DNA of 64,000 bases from Papilionanthe hookeriana x Papilionanthe teres (GCA_022702705.1 CM040424.1:143969165-144033164); one strand, 5' to 3'. Positions 33,625-46,411 are shown, numbered from the stretch's first letter. The notes: generated by a model from the sequence alone, not told the origin. A program made the numbers and translations.

Positions 33625-36600
33625 CGTCGGCATATTTTTAGGTCGTGTGTTTTATTTTGAAAAGGGGTCGCCTAACGTAAATTATCGGCGAATTTTTAAT
33701 TTAATTAAATAATTTAAAAAGTAGTATTTGATTTTTTTGAAAATAATTTTAAATTTGAAAATTTTAAGATATGAAATCAAACTGATCTCACATCTCGAAT
33801 AGTTTATATAAACGAGCACTACACCACAAACCGTGTATCTATCCCTAAGGATAGACACACTGCTTGACGGTGGGGCTCGATTAGATAAACTAGAAAGGTT
33901 TGTGACATCCGTTTGGTCTGCGAACCAATTTTATAAGCCGACAAATTCCCCTGCTTAATATGAAAGCATTAAACAGGGTTTATATTACTCAGGTTCTTTA
34001 AAATTCCCTATAAGGGCAAGCCCCTATAGTTAATTACATCTTAAGTGACGGGAATCACCTAAGAAAACTCTCGATAATAATCAATAATTCCGCTCTCAGG
34101 AATTTCAAAGTTTAAGTTTTCAAAGGATTGAATTTTGGAATTTCAATAGGGAATGGATCAAATTTAGAACATTTTGTTTTGAGAATTCAAAGGAAGAAAA
34201 GTAGGAGAAATCACAGATTCGAAGTGAACTTCGGTAATTTCCCGACTATCCTATTGTTTGGATTGAATTTAGGAAAGTCCTGATATTTATTTAATGTTTT
34301 GATGTTGCCAATTTTAATTAAATAGGACTTATATTTGTATGATAAAATCACACAAATAGCCTCGAAGATGTGAGGGTTTATGTCGTATCAGACGACTACC
34401 TCGGAGTCCTAAGACCGGTTAGGGCTTAATTTGCTATGCAAATGCCTAACGAAGAGTTGAGGATTTATGTTGCACTAGGCAAACTACCTCGAAGTCCTAT
34501 GGCTTTATTATTTAATTCTAGGAAAACTTTGCTGAAGTAGACTCAGGTTTTGCTGATGACGATGGCCGTGCTGCCCGCCATGCTCCGAGCTCCTTGTTGT
34601 TGCAGAGGTTTAGTTTTAGAAGTCATAAATCAGGGGATGAGAAAAGTGTTTTGGTTTAGGGAAAATCTTAATTTCCAAGTGTTTTTTATGTTTTAATTAA
34701 AACAAATCTTAAAGTTGATTATAACGACATCGGTTAAGATCCCACGGTTCCATCCTTCCGGCATCATTATTTTTATCGGATTCACTTAGTCCAGATGAAT
34801 TTGCTAAACTCAACTGAATGAGTTCCACACTTTCATTTAGACCGTGGGAAATCCCGTTAGCAACACGTAGGTTACATCATCCGAGGTATTCCCGATCATC
34901 CAACAGGACGTTTTAATTTAATTGTAATTGTAATTTTGTGTTCTGTTTGTGATTAAATTTTGAGTTGTTTTATATTTTGAAATGTTGTGGCGGTGAATTT
35001 TATTTTGCAATGACTTTTAACTTAGTTTTGGTTTCAGTTTTAGGGATTATCCTAAAGGTGTGGGTTTTCATGCAACAATTGTTTATCATGCAAGAAAAGT
35101 AAGTGCGATGCGATTAATGAAATTGCAATAATGTAAATTGCAAGAAAGTAAATTGCAATAAAATAAAAGCGTACCTGGAGGGTCTTCCCGTCATCCCAAG
35201 CCGCACTTAAGACACAATTAGAATATTTAAGCAAGTTCCTAGGTAAAGCTAAGGGAAGGGTTATGGTTTTCTACCAAATTCCTAATCCTATAGCTAGTCA
35301 TTTCCTATGACGTCTAGGTTCCTTGTGTTTTTGTTTGAGGACGATTTTCTTCATCAAAGAACAATTAAATTCAATTGTTTTTATAAACATCCTATCATAT
35401 TGAGAAAGTGTTTAAGAAGAATCTTAAACATCTTTTCAATATTACTAGAGTTGTTTTAAGTCCAAATGAATTTAATTATACAAATGAATTAATCGTCCAA
35501 GAATTTCAAGTTTTGTTATTATCTTACTCAGTGAACTAGGATGTTTGAATGTCCTATAAGTGAAGTAACATTTCATTTAATATTCTGTTTAGGAGTTATG
35601 ATAACTAAAGCTTTCGAGGGTAAATTGGTGTTCAAATGTTTTGTGATTTAATTTAATTTCAATTAATGGGTTTAAATTTGGAATAGTGTTCAAGTTATTT
35701 TAGATTTATTTTGAATTCTTTATGTCTTTGGGGATGTTATATTTAATTCAACTTAATTTAATTTAATTTAATTTAATTTAATTTAATTCTATTCAATTTA
35801 GTTTAACTTAATTTAGTTTGATTTGATTTAATTTTAATTTAATTTGATTTAATTTAATTTAATTTAATTTAATTTAATTTAATTTAATTTAATTTAATTT
35901 AATTTTATTTATTCATTTAATTTAATCTTTAATTTGATTTAACTTAATTTAATTTGATTTTATTTATTTAATTTAATTTAATTTAATTTAATTCATTTAA
36001 TTTAATTTAATTTTTTTATTTAATTTAATTTAATTTAATCTTTAATTTAATTCAACTTTTAATTTTGATTTAATTAAATTAAATTCAATTTAATTTAATT
36101 TAATTTAATTCAATTTAATTTAATTTACTTAATTTAATTTAATTTTTAATTTAATTTTATTTTTAATTTTTAATTGAAATTTTTAAAGAGTTTAATAATT
36201 TAATTTTAGTTTAATTATTAAGTCTTTTAATGTTTTGAATTTAAGTTATCATTTTAATTAAGAATTGAATATTAATGAGATGATTAATTTAGGGATTTTT
36301 AAATTAAAGAATAAATCTCTTCCTAATAATATGCCTATTTTAATAATTCCAATTTTATTATTCTTCCAAATTTAATCAATTATTTAATTAAGGTTTAATT
36401 ATTTTAAATTGCTTAATGGGCTTCTACCCTTTAATTATTTAAATTTCAATCATCTAAATCAGATTAGGATCAAATATTTTACTTGTTAATTTTTTTATTA
36501 AACCTAAAGTTTTAATTAAGGATTAAAATTTTAATTACCACTTTACCCTTTAAGCTTAATAATTTCATAACTCACTAAATTGAGCTTAAATGAACTTGAA

Positions 36601-39600
36601 ATTTTTTATGTGACTTCACTCATATGTCAATAAAGACATGAGAGGAGAAAATGTGATTTTTTTTATATTTAATTCATTTATATAATTATTTTTGGTAGAA
36701 AATAGAGATTTCCAAGGAAAATTTAATAACATGACCAAGGGAAAGTTTCTGTCCTTAAGAAAATTAGGGGACATTCCTAATGACCAGAGGACCACTTGGA
36801 CCAATTTTGGTGATTTTTTGAATTATATTATTTTTATTATAATTATTTTAAGTTTTGGAGTGTTAATTAATTTAAAAATAAAATAAATGTTGAAAAATGA
36901 GTTTTATATTTTTCAAAAATCTCTCTGATATCAAGGAAATCGGAGAACCAATTTTTACAATTTTATGATTTTTCTTTGATTTATCATAATTATTTTAGTG
37001 AAAATGCTAGAAAAAATATTTTTTTAATTTTAAAATTACCCTAGGGCTTTAAAATTTAATATCTCATCAAATAGACCTAAGAAAAATATGGGGTTTGTTT
37101 CTAAATGATTAAAATTCAAAATGTGACATTTTGGTGAATTTTATTATTTTTGTGATTTTTATTATTTTTTAATTATTAAAAATATTAAAATAACATTAAA
37201 AATCAACTTTTTAAGAAAATTGAAATTTTAATTTTCCTAAATTACCCTAATATCAGAGAGGCTCCAAAACCAATTTGGTGAATTTTTGAAAGATATTTTG
37301 AAAGTTATGAATTTTTAAAGTTTAAAATGACTAAGTGGCTTAATCAACCCATTTAAGTAGGGCTAACCAAGTCCAATTGACCTCAAATTTTTATGGTGGG
37401 TTCCTCTGATCCTAAAGGTCAGTGGAGAATTGATTTCAAGTTAATTTGATTTATGGTTAGCTCTAATTAATTAGAGATCCATTTTGGGTGTTTAAGCTAA
37501 TTAGGGTTGTTTTAAATGAACTAACTCAAAACCTATTTTTCCTAGGGTCCTCTCGTCATAAGGAACATCACCAAATTTTCCTAGAATTTATTTCACAACA
37601 TGCTATTTATTGGAATTAAAATACTCAAAACAGATAACATGAATTTGAAAAATCAATAAATTTTCATAGGGATGGCCTCGACTTTGGAAAATTCAGGGAA
37701 TGTTCCCAAATTCGGAGGCTTCAAAAGCCCTATGGTCTCATGCCATGGTGAATTGTATACATGCATGGAGAATTAAAAATATGCAGAGAGTAAATAAATT
37801 ATTAAAAATAAAATACTTGATGAAATTAAATAATTTATTTTCCACATTATTCTCCTCTCGTTCATCGAGCAAAAGGGTATTTTTATTTTATTTTTATGAT
37901 TTTTCTACACAAAGTTATGAATTTTTGAAGTTTAGGGAATTAAATAAATAGAAAATACCCCTAATTTTCTATTTATCCACGCGGCGCCGCGTCAACCTCG
38001 GCATCTCCGAACGCACACGCGTCGCGCTCCCATTCGACGCCGCCGCTTGAGTCAGCAGCCCGGGCCCCGCGGTTCTAGTACCATCTCCTGGTCCGACGCC
38101 ATCTGAACCGTCCGTCCGCACGTGTATTGAATGGACGGCATCCGTTCATCGTCCCCGAGCGTCCTCACCCAAGAGCCGTCCACACTAAATCCCTAAGATC
38201 TCACTCGATACTCAATGGATTTTCATGTTCTTATGCTCTATGGATTCGTCTTGAGAAGACGAACACATCCATACGGTTTATGTGGGATGAAACTTACGCA
38301 ATAGAAATGGAGAATGTTCAGAAGCTCATGAAGAAGAGTGAGGCCATACCTTTGCTCAGAGAAGTGTGACTTCGATCTGAGGGTTGTTGCACCTTCGATC
38401 GGATCCCAGCAAGCTCCAGATGAAGTCTCCTGGTCCGGTGAATTGCCTAGGTAGGATTTCGACCACGCCCGATCACAAAGCTTGGAGGCCGGAGCAACCG
38501 GGTGGCCTCGGAGATGGGGCTTTTGCTGGTGGACACCTTGCCTTGGTCCGGTGAAGGTGTAGAACCAATCAATTTGGGGATTGGCTCACCGTGGAGAAGT
38601 GTCCTAGTTTTGGGCTTGGATTTCAACTCCGAAATCGAGCTCGCAGAGAAGAAATGGCAGGGGGATTTCGGTGGGGATCAAGTGCTCGTGTATGGGGAGT
38701 AGTCCGGAACAATTTTGGCGGAGTTTCCTTAAGGTTTGTTTCAGCACCTCAAATGGCCGAGAGGGGTGGTGTTTAAATAGGAGAGGGTGGAGGGCCTCCC
38801 GTGGAGAGTTAGGGCTTGGGATCGACTGCTCTCGGCAAGAGAAGAACAGCTACAATGGCCACTGGGGATGGGGCGACTCAGCAAGGGAGAATTCCAAAGT
38901 TGGCTCACATGTGAGCTCTCGGCCAAGGTGTTTTCCGGCGGCTCGGTGGCTGGCCGGCCGGGCATGGGTCACCCTCAAGTTCGGGTGGGTCGTGGCTGGG
39001 ATTTGGTGCAAGCAATCGGCAATTGCCATGTGTAAAGAGCTTGGATTGAAATGGAATGGGGGAAGACCATTTTGGGTTCAAATGAGTCAACCCATGGTTT
39101 TGGGCTAGGTTCACCACCCAAGGCCCGGTCTTGTGCCGAAAAGGGTCACTTGGGTCGCCCAAGAGAGAATGGTGTGGTCTCCATCCATGATGAGGTGGCT
39201 AAGCATGGTTTAGTGTGTGACATGCTTAAGGTAAAAAGGGTTTAAGAAGGATTAGGAAAGGGGGCCCTCCTTTTGCCATTAATGGCTTGATCACATGTCA
39301 AGCCTCCCATGGCTTCATGTGGCTTGTCCATGGCTTGCATGGCTCACCTTTGGCTTGGGAAAAGTGGAGTCAATTTCATGGAAATCATTTTTTAGGAATT
39401 TTTGGTGATTTGATGGAAATTTGTATGAAACTTGATTTGGAATGATTGGATGATGAATTTAGGACTTAGGGAATGGATTTTATTAAGTGGATGGCAAGTG
39501 GAGATGTCATGTGGGCTTTAGGGTAGATTTTGGGCTTTTTGAAATGGTTTTAGATGGGCTTTTAAGATGGTTTAGGAAAGTGGGCTTTTGAATTTTAAAA

Positions 39601-41032
39601 TGGATTTTGGGATGAAATTTTGGTAAAGTCTTGGGCCAAATAATTGTTGGGTTTAGCTCATGGATGTATCATGAGTGACTTGAAGCAAATTGGGGGTGAT
39701 TTGGGTTTGAATTGGGTTGAATTTGGGTTCTTTTGGTGAATGGGCCAATATAGGTCCAAGTGGGCCAAGTTGGGCCAATGTTCGGCTAGGGTTGAAATTG
39801 ATGTAAAATTAATGTTAAGAAATGTTTATGGGAGTGTTTCAAAGAAGTTTTGACTTTGATTGGGCTTTGATTTTGGGGTTTGGGCTCATTTGGGTTAGGT
39901 TTGGGTTTAGGTCAAAATTGGGCCTTTTAGCTTTGGGTTGAATTTGAGTGGAGTTTGGGTCCAAATTTTGGGCAAATCATGTTAGTGTTTTGCTTGTGGG
40001 GATGCTAAGGAAGATTTAGAAAAGATTTGGGGTTAATTGGAGTTGAATTGGGTGAGTTTGGGTTAGGTTTGGGTCATGGGTCCAAATTGGGCTTTAAGGC
40101 CAAAAGTGAAATTGAATCCAAATGTCAATCAAATTGGACTTAGATTTAGTCTAGATTGGTATTGGGAATGTTGAATTGAAGTTTAGAATTGAATTGGACC
40201 AGAATTTGGGTCAATTGGATAGGTTTGGTTTGACATTGGGTTCACTTTGGGTTAAAATGGGTCAAATTGGGGGTTTTGACAAAAGTAGGGTAAATTGACT
40301 AAATTGGCCCATGGTGTAGTTGAAGAAAATGAAATTGGGAATATTTGGGATTTTCTGGAATTTTCTGGGAATTTTCTGAATTTTTGGGATTTTGGGTTAA
40401 GAGGGGTATTTTGGGTATTTGGAGGGTATTGGGAGGTATTTTTGGAATTTTTGGTATTTTTGGGTATGGATGATCAATTTGAGTGATGTGGAAATGTCTG
40501 GGATTGATTTTGGGGAATTTAGGGTGATTTGGAAATTTTGAAAAATCTGGGTAATTTCAAGGGCTTTGGGTAGGTTAGGCGGGTGTAGGGTCCCGGGGTC
40601 AAAAATTGAAAATTTGGAAAATTGAAGATTGGGTAAATTTGAGTAGAATTAAATCATTTTGGTTGAGCCATGAAGTCAGGAGGTCAAGTTAGGTATGGGT
40701 GTGGTTTTAGGAGGTGTGTGAAAGTGTAGTGTATAAGTGTAGTGTGTGTGTAAGTCAGCCCTTCACTGCACCGGACCACCCGAAGGCAGTCCTAAGGCCA
40801 AAGAGTCCTATAGGAACTCATCCTTTAAACTTCCACATTTGATTTCAACCCTCTAGGTGATTAGGGGTCTACAGTCAAGTTTGTGGAGTTTGCAGGGAGT
40901 TAAGAAGTGGTTTGAAATTCTAGATGGTGGATCCCAATTCTAGTCCTCTAAGATAGTCAAAAGAAAAGCCTAAGGCTAGATCCTAAGTACTAAAAAGAAG
41001 AAGAGAAGACCTTATCAAAAATGAGGTCAACA
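33625..41032 (-). mobile_element. Solo Ogre LTR (7,408 bp), inverted, inside Athila-1
   Basis: Reads as the reverse complement of the Ogre-A 3' LTR from end to end: it starts CGTCGGCAT (expected TGTCGGCAT, one base changed) and ends GAGGTCAACA. It is flanked by the 5-bp duplication AACCC. There is no internal sequence, so it is the product of recombination between the LTRs of an inserted element, and it proves the 7.4-kb unit is a true LTR. The inverted TATA box is at 38772-38780 and an AAATT/AATTT array at about 35745-36170. Confidence 0.95.
35745..36170. repeat. AATTT array in solo LTR
   Basis: Complementary-strand version of the AAATT array, with its own interruptions. Confidence 0.88.
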
Positions 41033-41037
41033 AACCC
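41033..41037. other. Target-site duplication of solo Ogre LTR (right)
   Basis: AACCC, matching 33620-33624. Confidence 0.85.
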
Positions 41038-41365
41038 CCAAAATCCATTTTTGACGCCTAAGCTTCATCTTCTTCCCCATTTTCACGAAAATACATCCTC
41101 TAGATCCATTTTGAGGTCAAAACGTCAAGGATTTGAGCGCAAAACCACTCGATTTCTTCGTCTCAAGGTCAGATCTACACTTAAACCATTTATTTTCGAA
41201 TTTCACCATAGATTTCCCTAAGATTTGCTAAGAACCGAAAATTTGAAAAAATATTTGATTTTTAGTGATTTCTTTGGATTTCTAAACTTATTTTAAGTTT
41301 TATAAACTTAAAAAGAGTTTAAATCTTTGATTCCTAAATTTGTTCTTGTTTTCTTTCATGTTTAG
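41038..41365 (+). promoter_or_regulatory. Athila-1 region before the third ORF, with acceptor-like site
   Basis: No ORF. The last 25 bases are T-rich and end TTTCATGTTTAG|ATAGCTCC, resembling a plant 3' splice site directly before the third ORF. Athila third ORFs sit downstream of pol and need a subgenomic RNA, so a spliced message is plausible. Inference only. Confidence 0.35.
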
Positions 41366-42526
41366 ATAGCTCCAAAATCTAAACGAGGGAAGGCACGAGA
41401 TAACTTTGATAGCAGCAAATTCTCTATTGCGGCTGCGCATTTTCGTTTCCATGAATTTGCAACGTCCAGAAAGTTCATTTCTGAACAATGTTTCTACCAT
41501 CCTGGAGAAATGATCGAAAACACAATTGTTGCGCACAACTGGCAACGATTTTGTTATTTTACTGTTGTTGCTGTTATCCCGATTGTTTGAGAATTTTATG
41601 CAAATTTTTTGGATGCCGAGGATTATGAAGTCTTTGTCAGAGGTATCGGAGTAGGATTTAGTCCAGAAAGAATCAACATATTTTATGGCCTGCCACCGAC
41701 TATTGAGTGTTATTATTCTGGATTATCACCATCTGAGGGAGATTTGGATATGATTATTGCTTATCTGACTCACAGTACTGGATCTTGGAAGATCAGAAAT
41801 GGAAAGAGGGTAAACTTCAAATCCTCTAAATTAAATGGTGTATCTAAAGCATGGCACTACTTTATTTCTGCAAGATTGTTACCTTCCAACCACCTGAGTG
41901 AAGCGACTAGAGATCGAGCGATCTTAAATTACTGCATTCAGGAGAGGAAGCCTATTGATGTCAGGAGCATTTTTTATGATTCTGTGGAGTCTACTGCGAG
42001 GTCCAGCACTTTTGTTGGATTAGGATTTCCATCTCTGATCTACTCACTATGTGTTAGTAATAGAGTCACTGCTAATATTTCTAAGGAGAAGCTGAAGTCT
42101 ACTAAGACAATTGGGCAGGAGAGTGTTAGTATCTATGATCGTCTTCGAGGGAAGAGATCAACCGCTCCTTCTACTTCTGCACATACTTTAGGTAGACCTT
42201 CTACTTCTAAACCCTCTACTTTTGTTGAGCCACCATCAGATTTCTGGGAATCAATGCATGATCAGTTTTTAGAGCAACAGCAGGAGTTATTTCAAACTCA
42301 CTGCAGGATTGATACTATTGATAGAAAACTAGATCATTTATCTGATTATACCCAGAGGAAGAGTAATTATGATGCTGAGTATGATGAAGCCCTAGTCAGA
42401 TTTCTGAAGGGTGAACATGATGTTAGCTTTCCTACTTTTCTTAGTTTCACACCACTTGTAGATCCTAAGGACGTAGAATTTTCCTTTGGTGATGAAGATG
42501 ATGATGAGGCTACAGCTAGTGATTAG
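41366..42526 (+). pseudogene. Athila third ORF (post-pol, env-position protein)
   Basis: The frame opens at 41366 with ATA where the family normally has ATG before APK, then KSKRGKARDNFDSSKFS. One in-frame stop TGA at about 41588 precedes EFYANFLDAEDYEVFVRGIG. The open part runs 41609-42526 (305 codons). The middle matches the plant 'putative transposon protein' domain common in Athila: KAWHYFISARLLPSNHLSEA and RAILNYCIQERKPIDVRSI. The C-terminus is helical and Q-rich, ending in an acidic tail (GDEDDDEATASD). I see no signal peptide or transmembrane segment, so a true envelope role is not supported. Function unknown. Confidence 0.8.
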
Positions 42527-43763
42527 TAGTTATTGATTTCTTTGATGTGCTACTGTGTTAGTTTGTTTTATTTGGATTGTTTGTTAGTTTTGTATTTGAT
42601 GTATGTTGATTGTTTAATGTTAGGATTCTGTTGTGTTGAGACTGAATTTAGAATTAATTTATATGTTGTTTTAGTTTAATGTTTAGTAATTAATTATTTT
42701 GCTCTGTTTTAATTCTGTTTCAAATTTAATATCATCATCAATTAGTTGCTTACCCTTCTATATACATGCTTTAATTTTATCTTAATTATTCATAAAAGCA
42801 TGATTAGAAGTTAATTTTTCTTTTTAAGATTGTTTTTACATACTTATTAAAAATTCTGATCATTTTCTTTCTCTTATACTTTCAAATTATCATAGTATAC
42901 TAAAACTTAAGTTTGGGGGAAGGGAAAATCCATTCAAAATTAAATTTTAGTTGTCCTTAAAGAACTAATATTTTCTTAAAAATAAAAATTTTTTAACATA
43001 ACTTAAGGAATGAAGAAATTATTTGAGATCACTTTTATTTTTGAAATTATAAACAATTTAGTGAAATTAACCAAAATTTTACTAACTTTGATTGATTTTC
43101 AGAATAGAATTATTTAACTTAAAGAAGAATGAGATAAAGAATTTTTCTATTCATGGTAAAAATAATAGAATTTTAAAATTATTAAGTAATAAAAAATTAT
43201 CACTTGAAAAAGAAAAGATTGGAATTCTTTTTGAATTTTTATTTATGTTATCATAATTAAGTGGAAATGTATAAGTTTTGAAAATATAAGTTAACGATAG
43301 TGAAGTTCAAAACCATTAACAGGCTATCCAGATATAGTAATTCTCTATATATATATAAAAAAAGAGAGAGAAGAAGCTTGAGGAAATGACTAATAAAAAA
43401 TTGGCTTCACTTGAATTATCTTATAGGAAGAAAACTAGTTACATATTTTACTTGATTTTTATACATAATTATTTATTTGGAAAAGATTTTTCAAGAAGAT
43501 CTTTTTCTTGTAAATAATCTATGAAAGTTTAATATAATAGACTTCTATTATTTTCAAAGTGAATGAAAAGTTTGAAATCTTATGATTTGGTAGTTAAATA
43601 TTCTTTAAATTCTTAAAATTAAACCTAGTTAGTGAAATTAGGTTAATAATTTACTAAAGACTTTATAAAATAAAAAATTATAAGGAATCTTAAATATTTA
43701 TCTTTTATTTCCAAAAGTTATATTTTATGTATTAAAAAGAGTTACTTGAGGACAAGTAACATT
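42527..43763 (+). other. Athila-1 3' untranslated region
   Basis: AT-rich, no ORF. Contains a PPT-like run at about 42907-42926 (AAGTTTGGGGGAAGGGAAAA), about 860 bp before the LTR, and a short TA/GA stretch at 43345-43370. Confidence 0.65.
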
Positions 43764-43779
43764 TAAGTTTGAGGGATTT
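43764..43779 (+). other. Polypurine tract of Athila-1
   Basis: AAGTTTGAGGGATTT lies directly before the LTR start TGATC and matches the purine-rich tract normal for Athila. It is weaker (fewer G) than the upstream duplicate at 42907. Confidence 0.7.
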
Positions 43780-43964
43780 TGATCTATAAAAAATACCTAT
43801 TTCTTTATGTCTTAATTCTTATTAATTTCTAAGGATATTATGCTTTAATGAAAGGTATTTTTGTGTTTTTGGATGTAGGTAATGTAAAAAGGTCTAAGAA
43901 GGAAAAAAGAGCAAAAAGGAGCAAAAATGGAGCAAAATACCAAAAGTATAAAAAAATTATGGCC

Positions 43965-44213
43965 TGGCGCCTAGGCGCCAGACTCGATACGAAAACTGTC
44001 AAGTTTTTGACAACATTTGATTAGTTATTTTGATGGTGTGAGCGGTTATTGGACATTCTAGAATTTGTTCCTTGATAATAGGACATGTGATACATTGCAT
44101 TTGGACGCTCCAAAACGGTTTTAATCTCGAAGAGGTGCGAGCCAAAGTGAAGAGGTGCGAAGAACTGGACGCGGTGTCCGGCGCCTAGGCGCCAGATTCC
44201 AGCGCCTAGGCGC
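43965..44213. repeat. Three GGCGCCTAGGCGCC palindromes in Athila-1 LTR
   Basis: TGGCGCCTAGGCGCCA at 43965-43980 is a perfect 16-bp palindrome. GGCGCCTAGGCGCC at 44180-44193 and GCGCCTAGGCGC at 44202-44213 repeat it. They lie 75-320 bp upstream of the TATA box. Confidence 0.9.
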
Positions 44214-44287
44214 CAGACCGACCTTCTAGAAGATTCATTGAATGTGGAGATGTTTTGAAGAGGTGCCTCAAGGCAACTCATGAAGCC

Positions 44288-44296
44288 TATAAATAG
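44288..44296 (+). promoter_or_regulatory. TATA box of Athila-1 LTR
   Basis: TATAAATAG follows GCC and precedes AGGTCTATTTC. Transcription would start about 30 bp downstream. It fits the plant TATA consensus. Confidence 0.65.
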
Positions 44297-45542
44297 AGGT
44301 CTATTTCTTCAGAAAATGTGCCCCTCCCATTGTACCCCTTTCTCTTATCTACTTTAGGATCTCTCATCCTTAGAGAGAGAATTACAGAGAGAAATTTAGG
44401 GTCACTTTTGTTTAGTTTAGTGAGTTTATTTTCAAGTTATTGCATCTGGAGTTCATTACACTGTGGAGTTAGTAGGAATCAGAAGATCTGTAGAAGAAAT
44501 ATTTGAGATAAGTATATTTTTATATTTAATTCAAAGTTTAATTATCATGTTTTGTTGTTTATTTTCAATGTGTTTTGAGTAGTTAGTTACTTTCTTACTT
44601 CAATTATGAAGAGATAGATAAGATAATATAAAGATTCGATGGAGAATTAAAATTCAAAATATTTTCAAAATATTGTGATGACATTAATACCCGATCTTAC
44701 TTTACTTTTTAAATTGGCCGTTTGAATTGTTAAAACATGTTGAAGAGTTTTGAGACCTTGAAGGAGAAGAACTTTTAACTTGTAAATATCACATGAATCC
44801 TTGGGTAGTCGAAGGCCATGTGCGGGCTATTCATGGTGAAGTGCAAATAAATAGGAAGATAATATTTAAAGGGCGTAGAATTGATAAGTTTTTAGAGTGA
44901 CAGACTAAATTCTTATAATTTGATTTATAGACTAGGAAAGGGTCACTAGTAGGGCCGACCATAGCCACCCTCGGACATCTAGAAGTGTGAGCCTAGATTA
45001 ACCCATTCTACTAACAATACATCCGGACCTATTCTGTAAATTAGTCAATGTTCTTTGAGCCTAGATAAAAGGGTAAAGAATAGGAATGCTTCTATTTGGC
45101 TCAATACCATAAATTAAATTCTCCAACAAATATTAAATTATCTTAAAAATCTTAGATTAATTGAAGGAAAGAAAGTTGTTTATTTTATCGTAAAATCATT
45201 ATCTTATTATTGTTTTCTTTATTGCATCTAGTAAATTAATAGTAGTTTATAATCAAATTAAAAGATAAAATAAAAATATTTTTACTATTTTATTTCGCTT
45301 TCACTTCATAAAAAATTTATTTCTATAAATCTTCCTTGTGGGATCGATACTGGGGTCTTTGTTTAAAAACCCTATATTACTTGAAACGATACGTATACTT
45401 GCGTAGTACCCCTAGTGTGTAAAAATATTTACTTAATTATATAATATTAATTTTATACACTAGCCGCTATTTATAAATTAAGTCAAAGTTTTTGGCTATC
45501 TTTTGGAAGCAAACATTACTGCGTTAAGCGCGGCTCGGGTCA

Positions 45543-46214
45543 CTAACCCGTTATAAAATTTTTGAATAATTAACTAGTTTGGTAGAGCATGATGTGGACA
45601 CTTTTTGAGTTCCTTAAATCTTTCCCAGACTTTGTAAATTGACTCTCCTTCATATTGAGTAAAAGAAGCAATCTCATTTCTAAGCTTTGCAGTTTTCGAA
45701 GAAGGAAAGTACTTAGCCAAAAAATTTTGTACTAAATCCTCTCAAGTTCTAATAGATTCAGGTGCTAGCGAATTTAACCACATTTTAGTATTTTCACTTA
45801 ATGAAAAAGGAAAAGTTTAAGTCTAACAGCATCATTTGACACGTCATCATATTTAAATATAACACAGTTCTAAAAAACTTACTAACTGTAAATTTTGATC
45901 CTCAAATGGTCTTGCCTCAAATTGATTATTTTGTACCATTTGTGCAATATCAAGTTTAAATTCAAACAAGTTAGCCACTAGAGCATGTGTTTATATGCTT
46001 AAATAAATTTCATCTGTTGTAGGGTTTGCATAATCCCTTAAAAGTTTTTGTACATCTTGATGTTCATTTTCAGCATTTTGAATATCAGTGTTATTTTGTG
46101 ATGTGTTTGCCGTCTTTTATAAATTATGAAGGTTTTTTTGTTCTCTAATTCTTCTTTTTGTTCGTTCTAATTCAGAATCGTAAGGAACTAAATCATCAGA
46201 TCTCGAACTACTCA
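45543..46214 (-). pseudogene. gag: Athila-2 gag N-terminal remnant
   Basis: Reading leftward from about 46214: MSSSRSDDLVPYDSELERT, then RDYANPTTDEIYLSI and VQNNQFEARPFEDQNLQ, parallel to the Athila-3 gag at 60439-60014. Stops and frame changes are frequent. Cut at codon about 220 by Athila-1. Confidence 0.75.
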
Positions 46215-46411
46215 TTCAAAAAGTAAAATTCACAAAATAAAATGCTTAAAATACCTAAATGAATTTTATTTATATTTTTTCAGTTTTTGCAATTTTTTTG
46301 ATGTTTTTATAATCTTTAAAAATGATTTTCAAACTTAATTTTAATTTTACTAAAATAAATCTACAGTTCAAATAAAATTTCTAAGTTAAAAACTTCAGTT
46401 ATTTCTTTCTA

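Larger units (their letters stand above)
28801..45542 (+). mobile_element. Athila-lineage Ty3/gypsy retrotransposon (Athila-1), 5' truncated, split by a solo Ogre LTR
   Basis: From the left: a protease fragment, RT, RNase H, integrase, the Athila spacer, a solo Ogre LTR insertion (33625-41032), the third ORF, PPT and 3' LTR (43780-45542). The 5' LTR, PBS, gag and N-terminal protease are missing at the junction with Ogre-B. The right edge is the LTR end ...GGGTCA|CTAAC, falling inside the gag of Athila-2. Pol needs only a few corrections to read through, so this is the least decayed element of the window. Confidence 0.92.
43780..45542 (+). repeat. 3' LTR of Athila-1, 1,763 bp
   Basis: Starts TGATCTATAA and ends CGGGTCA. 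Collinear in reverse with the LTRs of Athila-2 (46436-47879) and Athila-3 (60729-62291): all share the block 'TATATTACTTGAAACGATAC'-like sequence near the 3' end and GTGCAAATAAATAGGAAGAT in the middle. It has GCGCC palindromes in U3 and a TATA box at 44288-44296. Confidence 0.9.

Noticed and set aside
38127..39245. Cluster of ORFs in the GC-rich part of the solo LTR, considered as a host gene
   Set aside because: Same sequence as the Ogre-A LTR (20155-21130); frames differ between copies; no recognisable domain.
41366..42526. Third ORF of Athila-1 called as envelope
   Set aside because: No signal peptide, transmembrane helix or cleavage site seen; only the plant Athila-associated domain is recognisable.
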